A model generated the notes under the pieces. It saw only the letters and a list, made by a program, of their open reading frames with translations. It did no database searches and had not been told where the DNA came from. From contig CM065695.1 in NCBI GenBank assembly GCA_017654935.2, positions 32,845,600-32,909,599 on the forward strand: DNA of 64,000 nt. Reading direction: 5' to 3'. Of this stretch, positions 23,598 through 35,901 are shown in pieces. The translations under genes were made by a program, and so were the position numbers. The stretch is from Phymorhynchus buccinoides (taxonomy: Eukaryota > Mollusca > Gastropoda > Neogastropoda > Raphitomidae). Within the stretch, counting starts at the first letter, position 1. Each line of letters opens with the position of its first letter.

Positions 23598-24734
23598 TCA
23601 GTGGAGTTTGTTCATTAGGTAGTTCTTCATTAGTTTGTTGAAGGATGCTGGGCGTTTGGTCGCTTTTAAGGTGGCTGGCAAATTATTCCAGTAAGATCCA
23701 CCACTGTATATTAAACTGATTTTAAATAAGTCTAATCTTGGGGTTGGAATTAGTAGTTTGTGTGACTGCCTGTAACTGTTTATCGAGAAGCGGTCGATTA
23801 AAGATTGAGGAGCATTTCCGGTCATGATTTTGTGCATCATCCTTGCTTTGTTATGCTCCAACTGTAATTTAAAAGGTAATATACCTATTGTTTTGTAATC
23901 ATTGTTCGTAAGAGAAGTTGATTTGAGCAGCACCAATTTAACAGCTTGTTTATGCAGTCTAACGAGAGGTTTTAGAACATTTGCACTTGCTGAATCCCAC
24001 AAAGTAGAGGAATAGCTGATAAGTGAATTTATATGTGCATAATAGAACTGCTTCCTGGCATTGAGATTGAGGAAATGTTTTATTTTTGATAGTTGAAATA
24101 TTCTTTGCGATACCTTCTTACTTAATATGTTTATGTGTTCTGACCAAGATAATGTGTTATCAATCGTTATACCTAGGGCCTTGTGTGAACTGGATTCCTC
24201 GATTGTTTGTCCCGAGATGTGAATTGGGAACGAAGTAGATGAAAGATTTTGGCGTTTCTGTCTGGTTGTCAAACACATATACTTAGTTTTGTTTGGGTTC
24301 AGACACATGTGATTTAGTTCAGCCCATCTGGCCAGTTGATTTACATTTTCTTGAATATTAGGTGACAAAACGTGTAATGAAGGATGAGCGGATTCGACTG
24401 AACTATCGTTCGCAAAGAGATTGCAATTGTCTTTAACAAGCAAAGGTAAATCATTGATATATAATAAAAACAACAGTGGGCCCAAAACTGAACCTTGTGG
24501 AACACCATAGTTGTTTGGGAGAGAAGAAGACTGATGAAGACCAGTGCATACTTCTTGTTGTCTGTTTGATAAAAATGACTCAAGCAGTTGGCACACTTGA
24601 TCACCTATATTGTAAACACGTAGTTTCTTCATAAGTAGTGAGTGATTGATTACATCAAATGCTTTTGCAAAGTCAGCAAAGACAATTCCAGTATACTGAT
24701 TGTTATTAATATTTCCTAGCCATGTATCAACCAT
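23598..24734 (-). pseudogene. Non-LTR retrotransposon reverse transcriptase, 5'-truncated
   Basis: A minus-strand frame of about 378 residues without internal stops. RT motif A FADFAKAFD and motif B GVPQGSVLGPLLFLLYIND are intact. The motif C box reads LFANDSS where the family has F/YADD, so one catalytic aspartate is replaced by asparagine. Downstream, ALGITIDNTLSWSEHI and SASANVLKPLVRLHKQAVKL are typical of jockey/CR1-like C-termini. Endonuclease and RT N-terminus are missing. The 5' break coincides with a (GA)n tract at 24744-24822. Probably inactive, though recent because the frame is open. Confidence 0.85.
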
Positions 24735-24740
24735 GTTAAC

Positions 24741-24743
<3 letters not shown>

Positions 24744-24822
<79 letters not shown>
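24744..24822 (+). repeat. (GA)n microsatellite
   Basis: Lies at the truncation point of the RT at 23598-24734. On its other side is a plus-strand RT fragment (24830 onward). Confidence 0.9.
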
Positions 24823-24825
<3 letters not shown>

Positions 24826-25162
24826 ACAACTTTAAGGACCATCACGGACCCTGCAAGAAGATCTGCAACAGCTTGAGACCTGGGCGAATACTTGGGGCAT
24901 GCGCTTCAACGCTTCCAAGTGCTTCGTTCTATATTTGCGCAACAAATCAAACTTCTATTATCAACTAAGCAACACCATCCTCCACTGAGCACTGATGATG
25001 TTCCAACAAATCCATACCTGGGCATTCTACTATCTGATGACCTAAAATGGGGACAACATATTCCAACATTACAAAGAAAGCAAGCTGCACCCTTGGTTTC
25101 CTCCGACGAAATCTCCGTCACTGCCCACCACGGTGTAAAACCAACGCCTATTTAGCTCTAGC

Positions 25163-25294
25163 ATGGAAGACGGGGTAAAAAGCCCATGGGCGGGTAAGAA
25201 GCCCATGCCAATTATCTCATGAAATAAAGCAAATTTCAGTCAAATTTGCCCATGAGACGAATGCTAAACATTAACACTCGTCTCATGGGCAATA
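25163..25294 (-). mobile_element. TA-flanked foldback MITE, copy 9 (truncated)
   Basis: Starts GAAGACGGGGTAAAAAGCCC and ends after the second GTCTCATGGGCAA, where it meets ATATATATATA. The right arm is lost. Confidence 0.85.
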
Positions 25295-25455
25295 TATATA
25301 TATAGCATATGGTTCTAGTTCAGACATCTAGAAAGACATTGAACGTATACAACGATCGAAATGCTGCCCGCTTCATCACTGGCGACTATAAGCAAAGATA
25401 TTCTATAAGTCTACAACCTCTGGCAGTACGTGCACTATACACTATTATATTGTTA

Positions 25456-25652
25456 CTATACTGTGGCGGTACCATAGCCGATGAGGTTTAACCGAGGCGT
25501 GGTTATACTGCTACACATATCTGCGTTGTTAAAAAATCGGGACTTTACTGGTGTTGCACTGCCTCCGGGCATTGCCTCCAGCATTGTTCCCACCATCTTT
25601 GTATTTAAAAATGCCCCACATGGTCGAAAAACCGCAGAGGGCGTAAAATCCT
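25456..25652 (-). mobile_element. Dispersed repeat G, inverted copy
   Basis: Starts GTGGCGGTACCATAGCCGATGAGG and ends GAGGGCGTAAAA, the reverse complement of 56741-56930. It interrupts the LINE fragment. Confidence 0.7.
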
Positions 25653-25860
25653 ATTTTCTTCTGCAGTACGTGTCACCAAGCTTCTCGAAAAAAACTGAGC
25701 TTCCATCCCTTCAACAAAGGCGCCAACACCTCCGCCTGACCATGCTCTACAGAGTGGTTGAGGGGTTAGTACCGACCTTACCCCCTGAAGACTTCTCTGC
25801 GCAATCTCTTCCCGTCGTAAGTATGCCAGACTACTGGATTGTAGCGACGTATTTGAAAGA

Positions 25861-26110
<250 letters not shown>

Positions 26111-26200
26111 GAATTGAATTGAATTGAATGAATTTTATTTTTAGAGGGTAATAGAATAAGCAATAACATAGGATGCTTTTTTTTTTAACATCCAGCCCTC

Positions 26201-26448
<248 letters not shown>

Positions 26449-26750
26449 TCTTTGCACATCACATGTATTTAAATATTACAATATTTGTTATATATTATCG
26501 GTTCATTTTTGCAGCTGGAATTAAATGGTACATGTAGTCTATTATTGTTGCACGGATGTTTTGAACAATAACCGAACTGATTTTGCTATTCTTTTGTAAA
26601 AAGACAATCTTTTTACTGCTTCGAAAATGCCAACTACCACTGGCACGTAAAGCTAGCAGTTTTAGAGACGGCATGGCGGCTTCCATGTAAACACATGGTT
26701 CATTCAGGCTAGTTTTGGGGAGATAACTATCTTCGTCAACAACATAAAGT

Positions 26751-26931
26751 ATGAATCGCAAGGGTGGGCAACGAGGTGGAATGGACAGGGGCTCGTTGCG
26801 TAGAGGGGGAGAACGTCAAGCTAAGAAAGGCTACCTCCCAGAGGAACTGATGAGCCACTACCGTCGTGTCCAGGAATCGCTGAGCCAGTTTCAGGACGAA
26901 GAGAACGTCACCAACTTGGATCACAGTAAAA
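26751..26931 (+). CDS. NOP9: NOP9 (nucleolar Pumilio-like protein), exon 1
   Basis: NOP9 is a nucleolar RNA-binding protein built of Pumilio-like repeats and acts in small-subunit rRNA processing. ATG at 26751 opens a basic, glycine/arginine-rich head (MNRKGGQRGGMDRGSLRRGG) and LPEELMSHYRRVQESL, which matches the start of the conserved part of NOP9. Donor AAA|GTAAGT at 26932; phase 1. Over eight exons 525 codons are visible; human NOP9 is about 636 residues, so roughly the last 110 are missing here. I infer the gene from the combined exons. Confidence 0.88.
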
Positions 26932-26974
26932 GTAAGTTGCGATCGAACAGCTCATACTTAGTGAGGGCCTAAGC

Positions 26975-27142
<168 letters not shown>

Positions 27143-27243
27143 CACTTTTACATCCTCTGTCAGCTTGTTGACGACTATGTATGATGCATAGAATTAGAAA
27201 CAGGGGTTTCCGGTATTCTCTATAATTAGTATAAACACAGGTA

Positions 27244-27821
27244 ATGTGGGAAAAGAACAGCTGCCCAGATGATCAGCTCAAGGGGGGCGAGGGAGTAGGT
27301 AGGGTAGAGGGTGTAAACAGGGGGCCAGCGGAGGGGGGGGGGAGGGTGTTGGCTGGAGCTCAGGGAACAGGGACAGGGGGGGGGGGGGTGAGGGGAAGGG
27401 GAAGGGGGGAGTTCAGATCTGGGTTTTGAAGACCTCCACCGAGGCTGATGAAATTGCCTCAGGTGGAAGACTGTTCCATTCGCACACGGCTCTTGGGGAA
27501 AAAAGAGAACTTCCTGTAGTTGGTCTTGGTAGCAGGAAGCAGGTACGCTGCCGTGTGCGACTGTCTCATCTGTCTGGGTGGTGGGTGAGGGACTGGCCTA
27601 TGCTGAGTATTGATGGCCACCTCTCCATGGTGGTACTTGAAGAAGGTGGCCAGCCTTGCCGTTCTTCGTCTGTCCTTTAGCAGAGGCCAGTGCAGGTCCG
27701 CCAACATGTCCACGCTTGATGTTTGACGGTGGCGGTTGATGACCCATCGGGCTGCACGGCGTTGGACCTTCTCCAACTTGCCGATGTTCTTGGCAGTGTG
27801 CGGGTCCCAGACAGGCGCTGC
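27244..27821 (-). mobile_element. LINE RT C-terminal fragment, split by a DNA transposon
   Basis: Minus-strand translation gives EKVQRRAARWVINRHRQTSS, DMLADLHWPLLKDRR and TKTNYRKFSFFPKSRVRMEQ, the C-terminus of a CR1/jockey-like RT. Reading upstream, the frame continues across the insertion at 27822-28616 into 28617-28660 (YKALVRPTLKYAA). A G-rich 3' segment lies at 27285-27415. Dead copy in NOP9 intron 1. Confidence 0.8.
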
Positions 27822-28616
27822 CAGACCTGTTTACTCTACTCTTTTCGAGTAGTATTCTATTTCTACTCAATTTGGACCTCTCAGGGTTGTTGTTTGCCGT
27901 CGGCCTTCGGCGATTCGCCGAAAATTACAAAAAATGTCCTAAAAGTCAACCGTCCTGTCGGCCCAGTGGGCCGAAGGTTTGATTATGAACAACGAAGTGA
28001 AACAAAGTTTGCTTGCTCCGCGTGTGACCGAGATCCAAAAGCTAACTTTGTCGCGTCATGATTTTGCTAGCACAAGGCCAATTGCCTCATGAGAGTTGCT
28101 TCCCTTGCTGCTTATGGCGGACGTTTGCCACACCGTAGTGTGAGTCTGTGTGATCTTGTCGTCCTTTAACGTCAGTGTTTCACATTGATGCAGCAAGGGC
28201 TTTTCGTGCTTGGGATGGGGCAAAAAAACGCAAAGTCTAGGCTGTCAGTGTTGACAGATCTGGACAGAGCCAGATGAACGAGAAAATCAGAAAAAAAAAT
28301 GAAGTGATCTGACAGTTAAAAAAACAAATCAAATTCATTGTCAGTGAGAGTTTATGTTGACCGAGTGAGAGGGCCTAAAATTGTTGAAATTGGCCTAAGG
28401 TTTTGTGGCTGTTTAGGCCAAATGGCCTAAAGTGAAAATTTCTAGCAGAGATTCTGACCTCTACTACTCTTCAAAACTGAAAATAATGCTCTAATTACTC
28501 ATTTTTAGTGAACATTGTTTGATGGTTTAATGAAGAGGACTACTCATTTCACACCCAAACTACTCATTTCAGCTATCCAGACTACTCAAGACTTGCTTAG
28601 GGGGTAAACAGGTCTG
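27822..28616. mobile_element. CAGACCTG element with 6-bp target duplication (795 bp)
   Basis: Ends CAGACCTGTTTAC and GTAAACAGGTCTG, flanked by CGCTGC at 27816-27821 and 28617-28622. The target is the LINE RT, whose frame is continuous when the element and one duplicate are removed, so the boundaries are secure. No intact transposase. hAT-like by end shape, but hAT elements more often duplicate 8 bp. Confidence 0.9.
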
Positions 28617-28680
28617 CGCTGCGTACTTGAGTGTGGGTCGTACTAAGGCCTTGTAGGCTCTCTCTCTGTGACTCAGTCTG

Positions 28681-29420
<740 letters not shown>

Positions 29421-29430
29421 AGACGATCTA

Positions 29431-29550
29431 ACCCTAACCCTATCCCTAACCCTAACCCTAACCCTATCCCTAACCACGGAAAGAGCCAAGAAATAGAGCA
29501 GGAGGGTGTAAATCTACATATTTGCCGATAAATCGATGTACAAAGCCATG
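29431..29550 (-). repeat. Dispersed repeat ending in a TTAGGG-like run, copy 2
   Basis: CCCTAACCCTAACCCTATCC at the left, then CACGGAAAGAGCCAAGAAAT and TGTAAATCTACATATTTGCC. It is the reverse complement of 9785-9915 across both the unique part and the telomere-like tail. Confidence 0.78.
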
Positions 29551-30302
29551 CACTTATACTATTTTTTTTGCTGGAAGTGGAACCATTCCTTTTTTTGGTT
29601 GATAAATTTTAAGTCATTACAAAATCTTCTACAGTTGTCCAAATTGTAATAAATTGTTTTATGATTATGATGAATAAATATGAATGGAAATTATGAGTGC
29701 ATATATGAGTAATAATAATGAGTGCAGAGGGAGGCATGCGCTCACATTCACAAGACACTTGCTCACAAAACGTTTGCTCACAAGACACTTGCTCACAACT
29801 TTAACGAAAAAGAGGACAAATGCTCACAAGACAACTTTTTATTACATAAGAAAACAATAGCTATGCCCAATTTCAATCATCTTATACCCCCTTCCCCCAT
29901 CTCCCTCCCCCCTTCTCTCTCTTTGTCTGTCTGTCTCTTTCTCTCTCTCTCTATTTGTTCTCTCAGTTTTTAGTACATTTGTGTGTGTGTGCGCAGGCGT
30001 GCGCGCGTGTGTTTTGATTATTTCATATGTTACCTGCTGGGTTGAACTTGAAGTGGGTTATTCAGTTCTAGCCGGAAATGACAGATGCATGCATACACAA
30101 GTTTACACACTTACACCAATCACTTTAGTGGTTGTTTTCTTTAGTGAGCAATTGTCTTAAGGTTGTGAGGAAATGTCTTGTGAGCATATGTCTCATTGTC
30201 TGACTCAACACCGTGCAACCCACATTTAAATTACAATGAAAAGAATGAAGGGGACGCTTGATAGGCCGCAAGGCCTAGGCTGATGAAACCAGTCCCTCTA
30301 CT

Positions 30303-30785
30303 ATACTATGCTATGCTATGCTATACTAAATTACTATGCTATGCTATACTATACTATACTATACTATACTATACTATACTATACTATACTATCAGGGCTC
30401 CCAATTGTCCCGCAAAACAAGGACTCCTTCACTTACAGTATAGAGGGTCCTAGAGGCGGGACAGAGGGTCCCAGTGGCATTGTGAATGCTAAAAAGAATG
30501 TTTCTAGAGCGTCCCTGGGACCCCCTGCAGATTCTTTTAGAGGGTCCTTGAGAATGTTAGTGCTTCATAGACCCCCAAATGGGGGTCCATGGGAGCCCTG
30601 ACTATACTATTGCCAATAGTATGAATACTATACTATACTATACTATACTATACTATACTATACTATACTATACTATACTATACTATACTATACTATACTA
30701 TACTATACTATACAACATATTTTTTACTATACTATTATTACTATATTATATACTATGCAATGTTGTGCTATACTATTAGTATTAC
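30303..30785 (+). repeat. (ACTAT)n microsatellite split by a MITE
   Basis: Pentanucleotide ACTAT and related CTATG repeats at 30300-30392 and 30601-30850, divided by the element at 30393-30600. Confidence 0.92.
30393..30600 (+). mobile_element. CAGGGCTCCC MITE with 5-bp duplication, copy 1
   Basis: 208 bp with ends CAGGGCTCCCAATTGTCCC and GGGAGCCCTG. ACTAT flanks both sides (30388-30392 and 30601-30605), though the host is an ACTAT repeat. CAGGG ends suggest hAT. No coding. Confidence 0.9.
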
Positions 30786-30859
30786 TATACTATAATATGC
30801 TATACTATGCTATGCTATGCTAATTACTATTATTATTACTATGCTATGCTATACTACTA

Positions 30860-31560
30860 GTAAAAGTACTATGCACAGCAGTGAAAGAAGTGGGGTCGAC
30901 CCGATACTGATACAGTGATAGATCCAACGCCAAAGTCAACAGAGTCCCACGGGCAGGCCCTTTAGAGCTTGTGGCCAACCACAGCGCTTCTTCCAGATTG
31001 GGATAAGCTTAGAGCGTAAAGATTAGGCGCTATAAAAGTTGTCTTAATAAATAAAATAGGGATGGAACGGAAAAATAGATCTTGAAAAAACAAAGAGGAT
31101 TTCAAAATTGAGAACAAAACGTCAAAAGCCGAAGTTAGCTCAAGTACGTTGTTTAATCACTGTTACAATTGTGCGGTCTGGATAACTTAGTAAAATGGTT
31201 TTAACGATAAGGTTAGCACTGGGTTTTAACCAAGAAACAGGAGGAATTAGATGAATGAAGAAGAAAAAACTAATTGAAGGAAAAATATATTGAAAATTAG
31301 GATGCCTCTAGAGCCTTTTTTTGTTGTACAACTTTATGTTTTTGTTAAGATGAAGGCTGGTAGTCTGTATTCAATTGGAGGCTCTGGTTAGCCGCAGATT
31401 AGGATATAATTAATCCACATTTTGTCTTAACAGTGAACATTCTGACTTTCAAAGGATCTTATTTTTCTTGGTCTGATCTTTGTCATACTTTTAAACATCC
31501 ACCATCATCATCATCATCTTGATTGTGTTGATAATTAATTAATTAATGTCTAAATCTACA
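30860..31560. other. Intronic stretch, no recognised feature
   Basis: Includes a LINE-tail-like piece near 31005-31058 (AGCGTAAAGATTAGGCGC, TATAAAAG, AATAAATAAAAT). Otherwise AT-rich and featureless up to the acceptor of NOP9 exon 2. Confidence 0.5.
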
Positions 31561-31618
31561 AAATCGTGACTGATTTTGATAACGTTTCACAATTCCTTTG
31601 CCTTTATGTCATCTTCAG

Positions 31619-32077
31619 GTGAATTCCTGAACAACGTTGTGAGCAGCTTGGCAGAAGAACTAATCCAAGTGGCCCAAAACCAAACCGTCAGCACCATCGT
31701 TGAAGCCATCATCGCCGCCGCCTCGCCGGCCAACCTCCGAACGTTGTTCGTCTCAGCGACGAGCGATTTCTCCGTCACGTTCCTGGACCGCTTCGCCTCT
31801 CACGTCTTGGAATCCCTGGTTCTGCGGCTGCCAGAGTTCTTCGACCCTCCGACCCATAATGCCCCAGAAGACGACGAAGATGACGTCGCTCAGGAAAAGA
31901 TGGTGGCGAGTTTCGAGAGCTTCTGCGAGTTTGTGGACAAAGAGTGTGAGGTTCTGGCCACTCACAGGTACGGCGGTCACGTGTTGCGGGCCTTTTTGGA
32001 GTCGCTCAGTGGGGTGTACGTGGCTCACGAGTTGAAGAACAGGCAAAAGTCCATCCATGGCTCACATCCGAAGAAAG
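31619..32077 (+). CDS. NOP9: NOP9 exon 2
   Basis: Acceptor CATCTTCAG|GT at 31618 and donor AAAG|GTGAGG at 32078; phase 1 in and out. It encodes 153 residues: EFLNNVVSSLAEELIQVAQN, then TVSTIVEAIIAAASPANLRT (first Pumilio-like repeats), an acidic stretch PEDDEDDVAQEK, and HRYGGHVLRAFLESLSGVY, the typical helix of a Puf-type repeat (Y-G-x-H-V-L). GC-rich compared with its introns. Confidence 0.92.
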
Positions 32078-32461
32078 GTGAGGAGGGTGTGAATGTGTGC
32101 CAAGTAATCACATACGGTGTATGAGTGCATACTAAAATAAATTTGATATTTGTTGTCCTCATCATTCTTTCATAAAATTTTAACCAGCAGGCATACTTTA
32201 CTCACCTGTAGTGTTTGGAAGTCTCACTTTGGTAATCAATATGTCCCACTTTTTTCAAGTTAAAATACTGCACCGTGAACTTGAAGAACACTAGTGTTTC
32301 TGTCAAGCAGAATTTGATTGTTTTGTTTTGTTTTAAGTTACGTATGTTTCATAAAACCTGATACATTGATTATCAACCAAGTGCTAGATTTTAAATCACA
32401 AATAATATTGTAAAGCTGGTTAGTAAGCTGTGACTTGTAGTTGTACCCTTTTACTTTGCAG

Positions 32462-32560
32462 ACTCATCACACCAGACGCCAAATGAAAAGCCTCCAGAAA
32501 AGTTCAGGACTCTCTTTGACAAGTATTCGCAAAAGCTGTTCCGCATCTGTGATTATGAAG
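32462..32560 (+). CDS. NOP9: NOP9 exon 3
   Basis: Acceptor TTTGCAG at 32461, donor GAAG|GTAAG at 32561, phase 1 in and out. It encodes the linker DSSHQTPNEKPPEKFRTLF and the start of the next repeat, DKYSQKLFRICDYE. This corresponds to the variable region between repeat blocks in other NOP9 proteins. Confidence 0.88.
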
Positions 32561-32726
32561 GTAAGAAATTTGCTTTGGACAAGCATTGAGATACTGGCTT
32601 TTCAGTAACACATGCACATATGCTCCTTGGACGCTCATATTTAACAGCCAACATGGTTGTACCAGTCTTACTGATAAACACTGCAAATATAATGCAGGCC
32701 TGCGTAAGAACCTGAATGAAAGCATG

Positions 32727-32985
32727 CGATTTTTGTGTGACTGATAAGGAAGGAAAGGGGGGGTGGGGGTGGGGGAGTAATTTTTGACCAAATGACAACT
32801 TTTTCGTTGCCACTGGGTTTAGCATGTGCCTAGTGCATGGGCACATGAGACCACGGTTTATTGTCTCATCCGAATGACTCCACGTTGAATCAGACCATAC
32901 GGTCTAGTGCAGAGTGAGAGGAAAAATCCCATGTACCCAGGTTTGAATGCGTTACCTCTGTACCACTCCATTACACCCTATGACT
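32727..32985 (-). mobile_element. tRNA-headed SINE, copy A
   Basis: Shares GACCAAATGACAACTTTTTC and GTCTCATCCGAATGACTCCA with 51540-51898. Its tRNA-like head (minus strand) ends about 10 bp before the acceptor of NOP9 exon 4. The 5' body is shortened. Confidence 0.75.
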
Positions 32986-32993
32986 GTGTGCAG

Positions 32994-33147
32994 TTCACCT
33001 GAAGGACCCGCTGTTCAGCGTGCTGCTGCAGGTGGTGCTGATGATTCTGCAGCGGGCGGACCCAGACCTCTGCCAGCAGAGCTGCCAGACCCTCCTGGAG
33101 CGAGTGGCCCTCTCCTGTCCACAGGGCCAAGAAGATGTCATAGGAAG
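32994..33147 (+). CDS. NOP9: NOP9 exon 4
   Basis: Acceptor GTGTGCAG at 32993 and donor AG|GTACTG at 33148; phase 1 in, phase 2 out. It encodes HLKDPLFSVLLQVVLMILQR and CQQSCQTLLERVALSCPQG, helices of the middle Pumilio-like repeats. The polypyrimidine tract is weak because a SINE head ends just upstream. Confidence 0.9.
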
Positions 33148-33189
33148 GTACTGGGGCTGACCCTTGGAAATCTAGCATCTTCTCTTTAA

Positions 33190-33428
33190 CCCTTTCGCCG
33201 CCAGCCATTTTTCAGCCAAAAAATACCATTAAACTTAACGGGGTAGAGCAAAAAATAAATTCTGCATTGTTGCGAATTCATCTGTGACATGTATAGCATT
33301 AGGCCTATCCTTACCTCCCAAAATTAAGAAAATATGGTCTTTGGATAACAGGCCCTGATTTGATGCCTTTTAGTGACATGGGTGATAAACCATTGTGGTG
33401 CTAAAATGCGACATTGGCGGTGAAAGGG
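33190..33428 (+). mobile_element. TTAA-flanked MITE (piggyBac-type), copy 3
   Basis: CCCTTTCGCCGCCA ... TTGGCGGTGAAAGGG between TTAA at 33186-33189 and 33429-33432. It starts 42 bp after NOP9 exon 4. Confidence 0.93.
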
Positions 33429-33858
33429 TTAATGAGCCACAAAGCTAAAGCTGGATTATGTTTTCACTGCTGTTTGTCTGTTTGTTCCTGGCTGACTATG
33501 ATGGTGGATGTGTCTGACTGACTATCTATGTTAACATGATAAGAGTTTGAACGGAGGGACACAGGACCCTCAAATTTTGCACGTGGATAGGTAGTTAGGA
33601 TATCTAGGCCAAGTTTGAAATTGGTCATTGGTTAAAGTTCAAGGTCACTGGAGATGAAAATGCTGCCGTGTTGCTGGTGATCTAGCGTTTATCTGAATTC
33701 ATTTAAAAAAAAAAAAATTTGAGTTGCCTTAACCAGTAGATCAAATTCAATAATTTAAAAAAATGAGGAGCAGCCTCCCTTTCTTAGCTTCCCATATTTT
33801 GCCCATGTCATGCCTTTAGCGTTGTACTGTGCTTCAAGGAGAGCTCAGCGTTAATTCT

Positions 33859-34082
33859 CAGGGCTCCCAATCGTCCCGCCAAACAGGGTGTCCTAGGGAC
33901 TCCTTCACTTACACTTACAGAATAGAGGGTCCTAGAGGCGGGATAGCGGGTCCCAGTGGCGTTGCAAATGCTAAAATGAATTTTTCATGTGCATCCCTGG
34001 GACCCCCTGCACATTCTTTTAGAGGGTCCTTTAGAATTTTAGTACTTCATAGACCCCCATATGGGGGTCCCTGGGAGCCCTG
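33859..34082 (+). mobile_element. CAGGGCTCCC MITE with 5-bp duplication, copy 2
   Basis: 224 bp, flanked by ATTCT at 33854-33858 and 34083-34087. The host here is not repetitive, so the 5-bp duplication is unambiguous. Confidence 0.92.
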
Positions 34083-34505
34083 ATTCTTACACACATGTGC
34101 ATCTATGATGCTCAAATCTCCCATCTGATGCATTGGATTTGAGGCCTGAGGGTCACAAAATCTTCTAAGGATGGAGAGTTGTCTTTCTTTATGGATCCGT
34201 GTTATCGTCTCTAAAGCTGGAGACAGACTATGCGACTGCCTCATATGACCAAATTTTGTTTCCCGCACAGAAGAGGTTACAAGCCATCTGACTCGATCAG
34301 TGAAATTGAGAACCCGCCCTATTCGGCCCTGTCACCTGACTGGGCCCGACTGAGTCAGACTGATCGAGCAGCATGGTATGCAAATGAGGTGAAACGTCAC
34401 GACCTGATCGAGTCACATGAGGCAGTCACGTAGTCTGTCACCGGCTTAAGCCTCATTGTTTCTGTTCGCTTTAAAACATTCTTTTGTTCTGTGCCTCTTC
34501 TCTAG

Positions 34506-34695
34506 CCTTCCCGACGTGGTGCGGGATCCGGCGGGCTCTCACCTGCTGGAGGTGGTTTTCAAGGTGAGCGGTGAGCAGGTGGCGCGCCACACCTACGACG
34601 CGCTGCTGAAAGGGAGGCTACTCTTCTACGCCGTTCACCCCGCCGCCAACCATGTCCTGCAGACCTTCATCGCCTCCCTTCACAGTAAAGACGTG
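34506..34695 (+). CDS. NOP9: NOP9 exon 5
   Basis: Acceptor CTTCTCTAG at 34505. The best donor is GACGTG|GTCAGG at 34696, which keeps phase 0 into exon 6. It encodes LPDVVRDPAGSHLLEVVFKV, with the Puf-like D-P-x-G-S-H-L-L-E repeat signature, and AVHPAANHVLQTFIASLH. The 3' edge, including the GTCAGG donor, is tandemly repeated downstream (34770, 34871, 35191). Confidence 0.9.
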
Positions 34696-35225
34696 GTCAG
34701 GACTTTTTTTTTAATCATTATTTTCTAGAAATAATATTCCTTCTTCATTTGCTTGATCTGTGTTGTTTTATGGCCTCCATTCACAATAAAGACGTGGTCA
34801 GGGCTTTTTTTATATCATTATTTTCTAGAAATAATGTTCTTTCGTCATTTGCTTGAACTGTTCTGATTTATGGCCTCCCTTCACAAAAAAGATATAGTCA
34901 GGACTTCATTTTCTTTTCTTTTTGATACATTTTTTCTTCTTGATATGCTTCTGTCTTCTTTTTTTATCACCTCCAGGGCTCCCAGGGACCCCCATTTGGG
35001 GGTCTATGAAGTACTAAAATTCTACAGGACCCTCTAAAATAATGTGCAGGGGGTCACAGGGATGCACTAGAAAATTCGTTTTAGCATTCACAATGCCATT
35101 GGGACCCTCTATCCCTCCTCTAGGACCCTCGATGCTGTAAGTGAAGGAGTCCCTGGGACCCCTTGTTTTGCGGGACGATTGGGAGCCCTGACCTCCCTTC
35201 ATATTAAGGAGGTGTTCATGAGAAA
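34669..35225 (+). repeat. Tandem copies of NOP9 exon 5 donor edge
   Basis: The unit of about 101 bp begins GCCTCCCTTCACAGTAAAGA and continues through GACGTGGTCAGG and ATTATTTTCTAGAAATAAT. Copies start near 34669 (real exon), 34770 and 34871. A fourth, at about 34967, is split by the MITE at 34974-35190. The second copy keeps GACGTGGTCAGG; the third has GATATAGTCAGG. Confidence 0.88.
34974..35190 (-). mobile_element. CAGGGCTCCC MITE with 5-bp duplication, copy 3
   Basis: 217 bp in reverse orientation, flanked by ACCTC at 34969-34973 and 35191-35195. Inserted in the fourth copy of the exon 5 edge repeat. Confidence 0.92.
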
Positions 35226-35901
35226 AAAATTATTTGATCATATGCGGCTTCTGTCTTGTAGATTTCATGGTTTGCCAGTCTCCCTGTCTGTCTGTGAACA
35301 GTATCCAACCTGCATAATTGTTTGTGGTTGCATGCATGTGTCTGGGAGTGTACATAGTGAAATGTGTGTGTGTGTGCGCGCAAGTGTGTGTGCATATGTG
35401 TTAGTGCGTGTGTGCATTTGTGCGCATACAACTACATGTATTTATTTATTTTAACAAATTTTATACAGTTTACCAAAATGAGTTTCACTCGCAACAAAAG
35501 AAATAGCTCCAATTTTCTTTTTACTGCACTTCAAAGAAGAAAAAGCTTCAACTACTCTCCACCCACCCCATCCAAAATGGCTTCTCTCTCCGGCCACTCC
35601 GCCAAGGAGGAATCGCCGTTTTGACGGTTTGATTTCTAGGAAACCAGAGCAAAATGAGTGTTCCTGTCCTTGAAAAGGCTTTCTTTCTGGTGATCTCAAC
35701 GTGTTTCTTGCACAAACTCATCTGTCAGGGTGCACCTTTAATGTGATTTCTCACTGCGTTTTAAAAGCGTTTCGCTCATGTGTTGTTGGGAACTGATTTC
35801 AGTGTTGTCCCTCTACAGTCTGGGGCCTTGATGGCCCTTGTATTGCGGTTTTCAGAGGATTGGATTTCAGTCTGTTCTGATGCCTGGATTAATTGTTGCA
35901 G

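Larger units (their letters stand above)
24830..25855 (+). mobile_element. LINE RT fragments split by two insertions
   Basis: Plus-strand RT C-terminal pieces in broken frames: LETWANTWGMRFNASKC (24865-24920), then PTNPYLGILLSDDLKWGQHI (about 25002-25061), NDRNAARFITGDYK (about 25346-25387) and LQQRRQHLRLTMLYRVVEGL (about 25710-25769). A TA-MITE remnant (25163-25294) and repeat G (25456-25652) interrupt the sequence. Dead. Confidence 0.75.
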
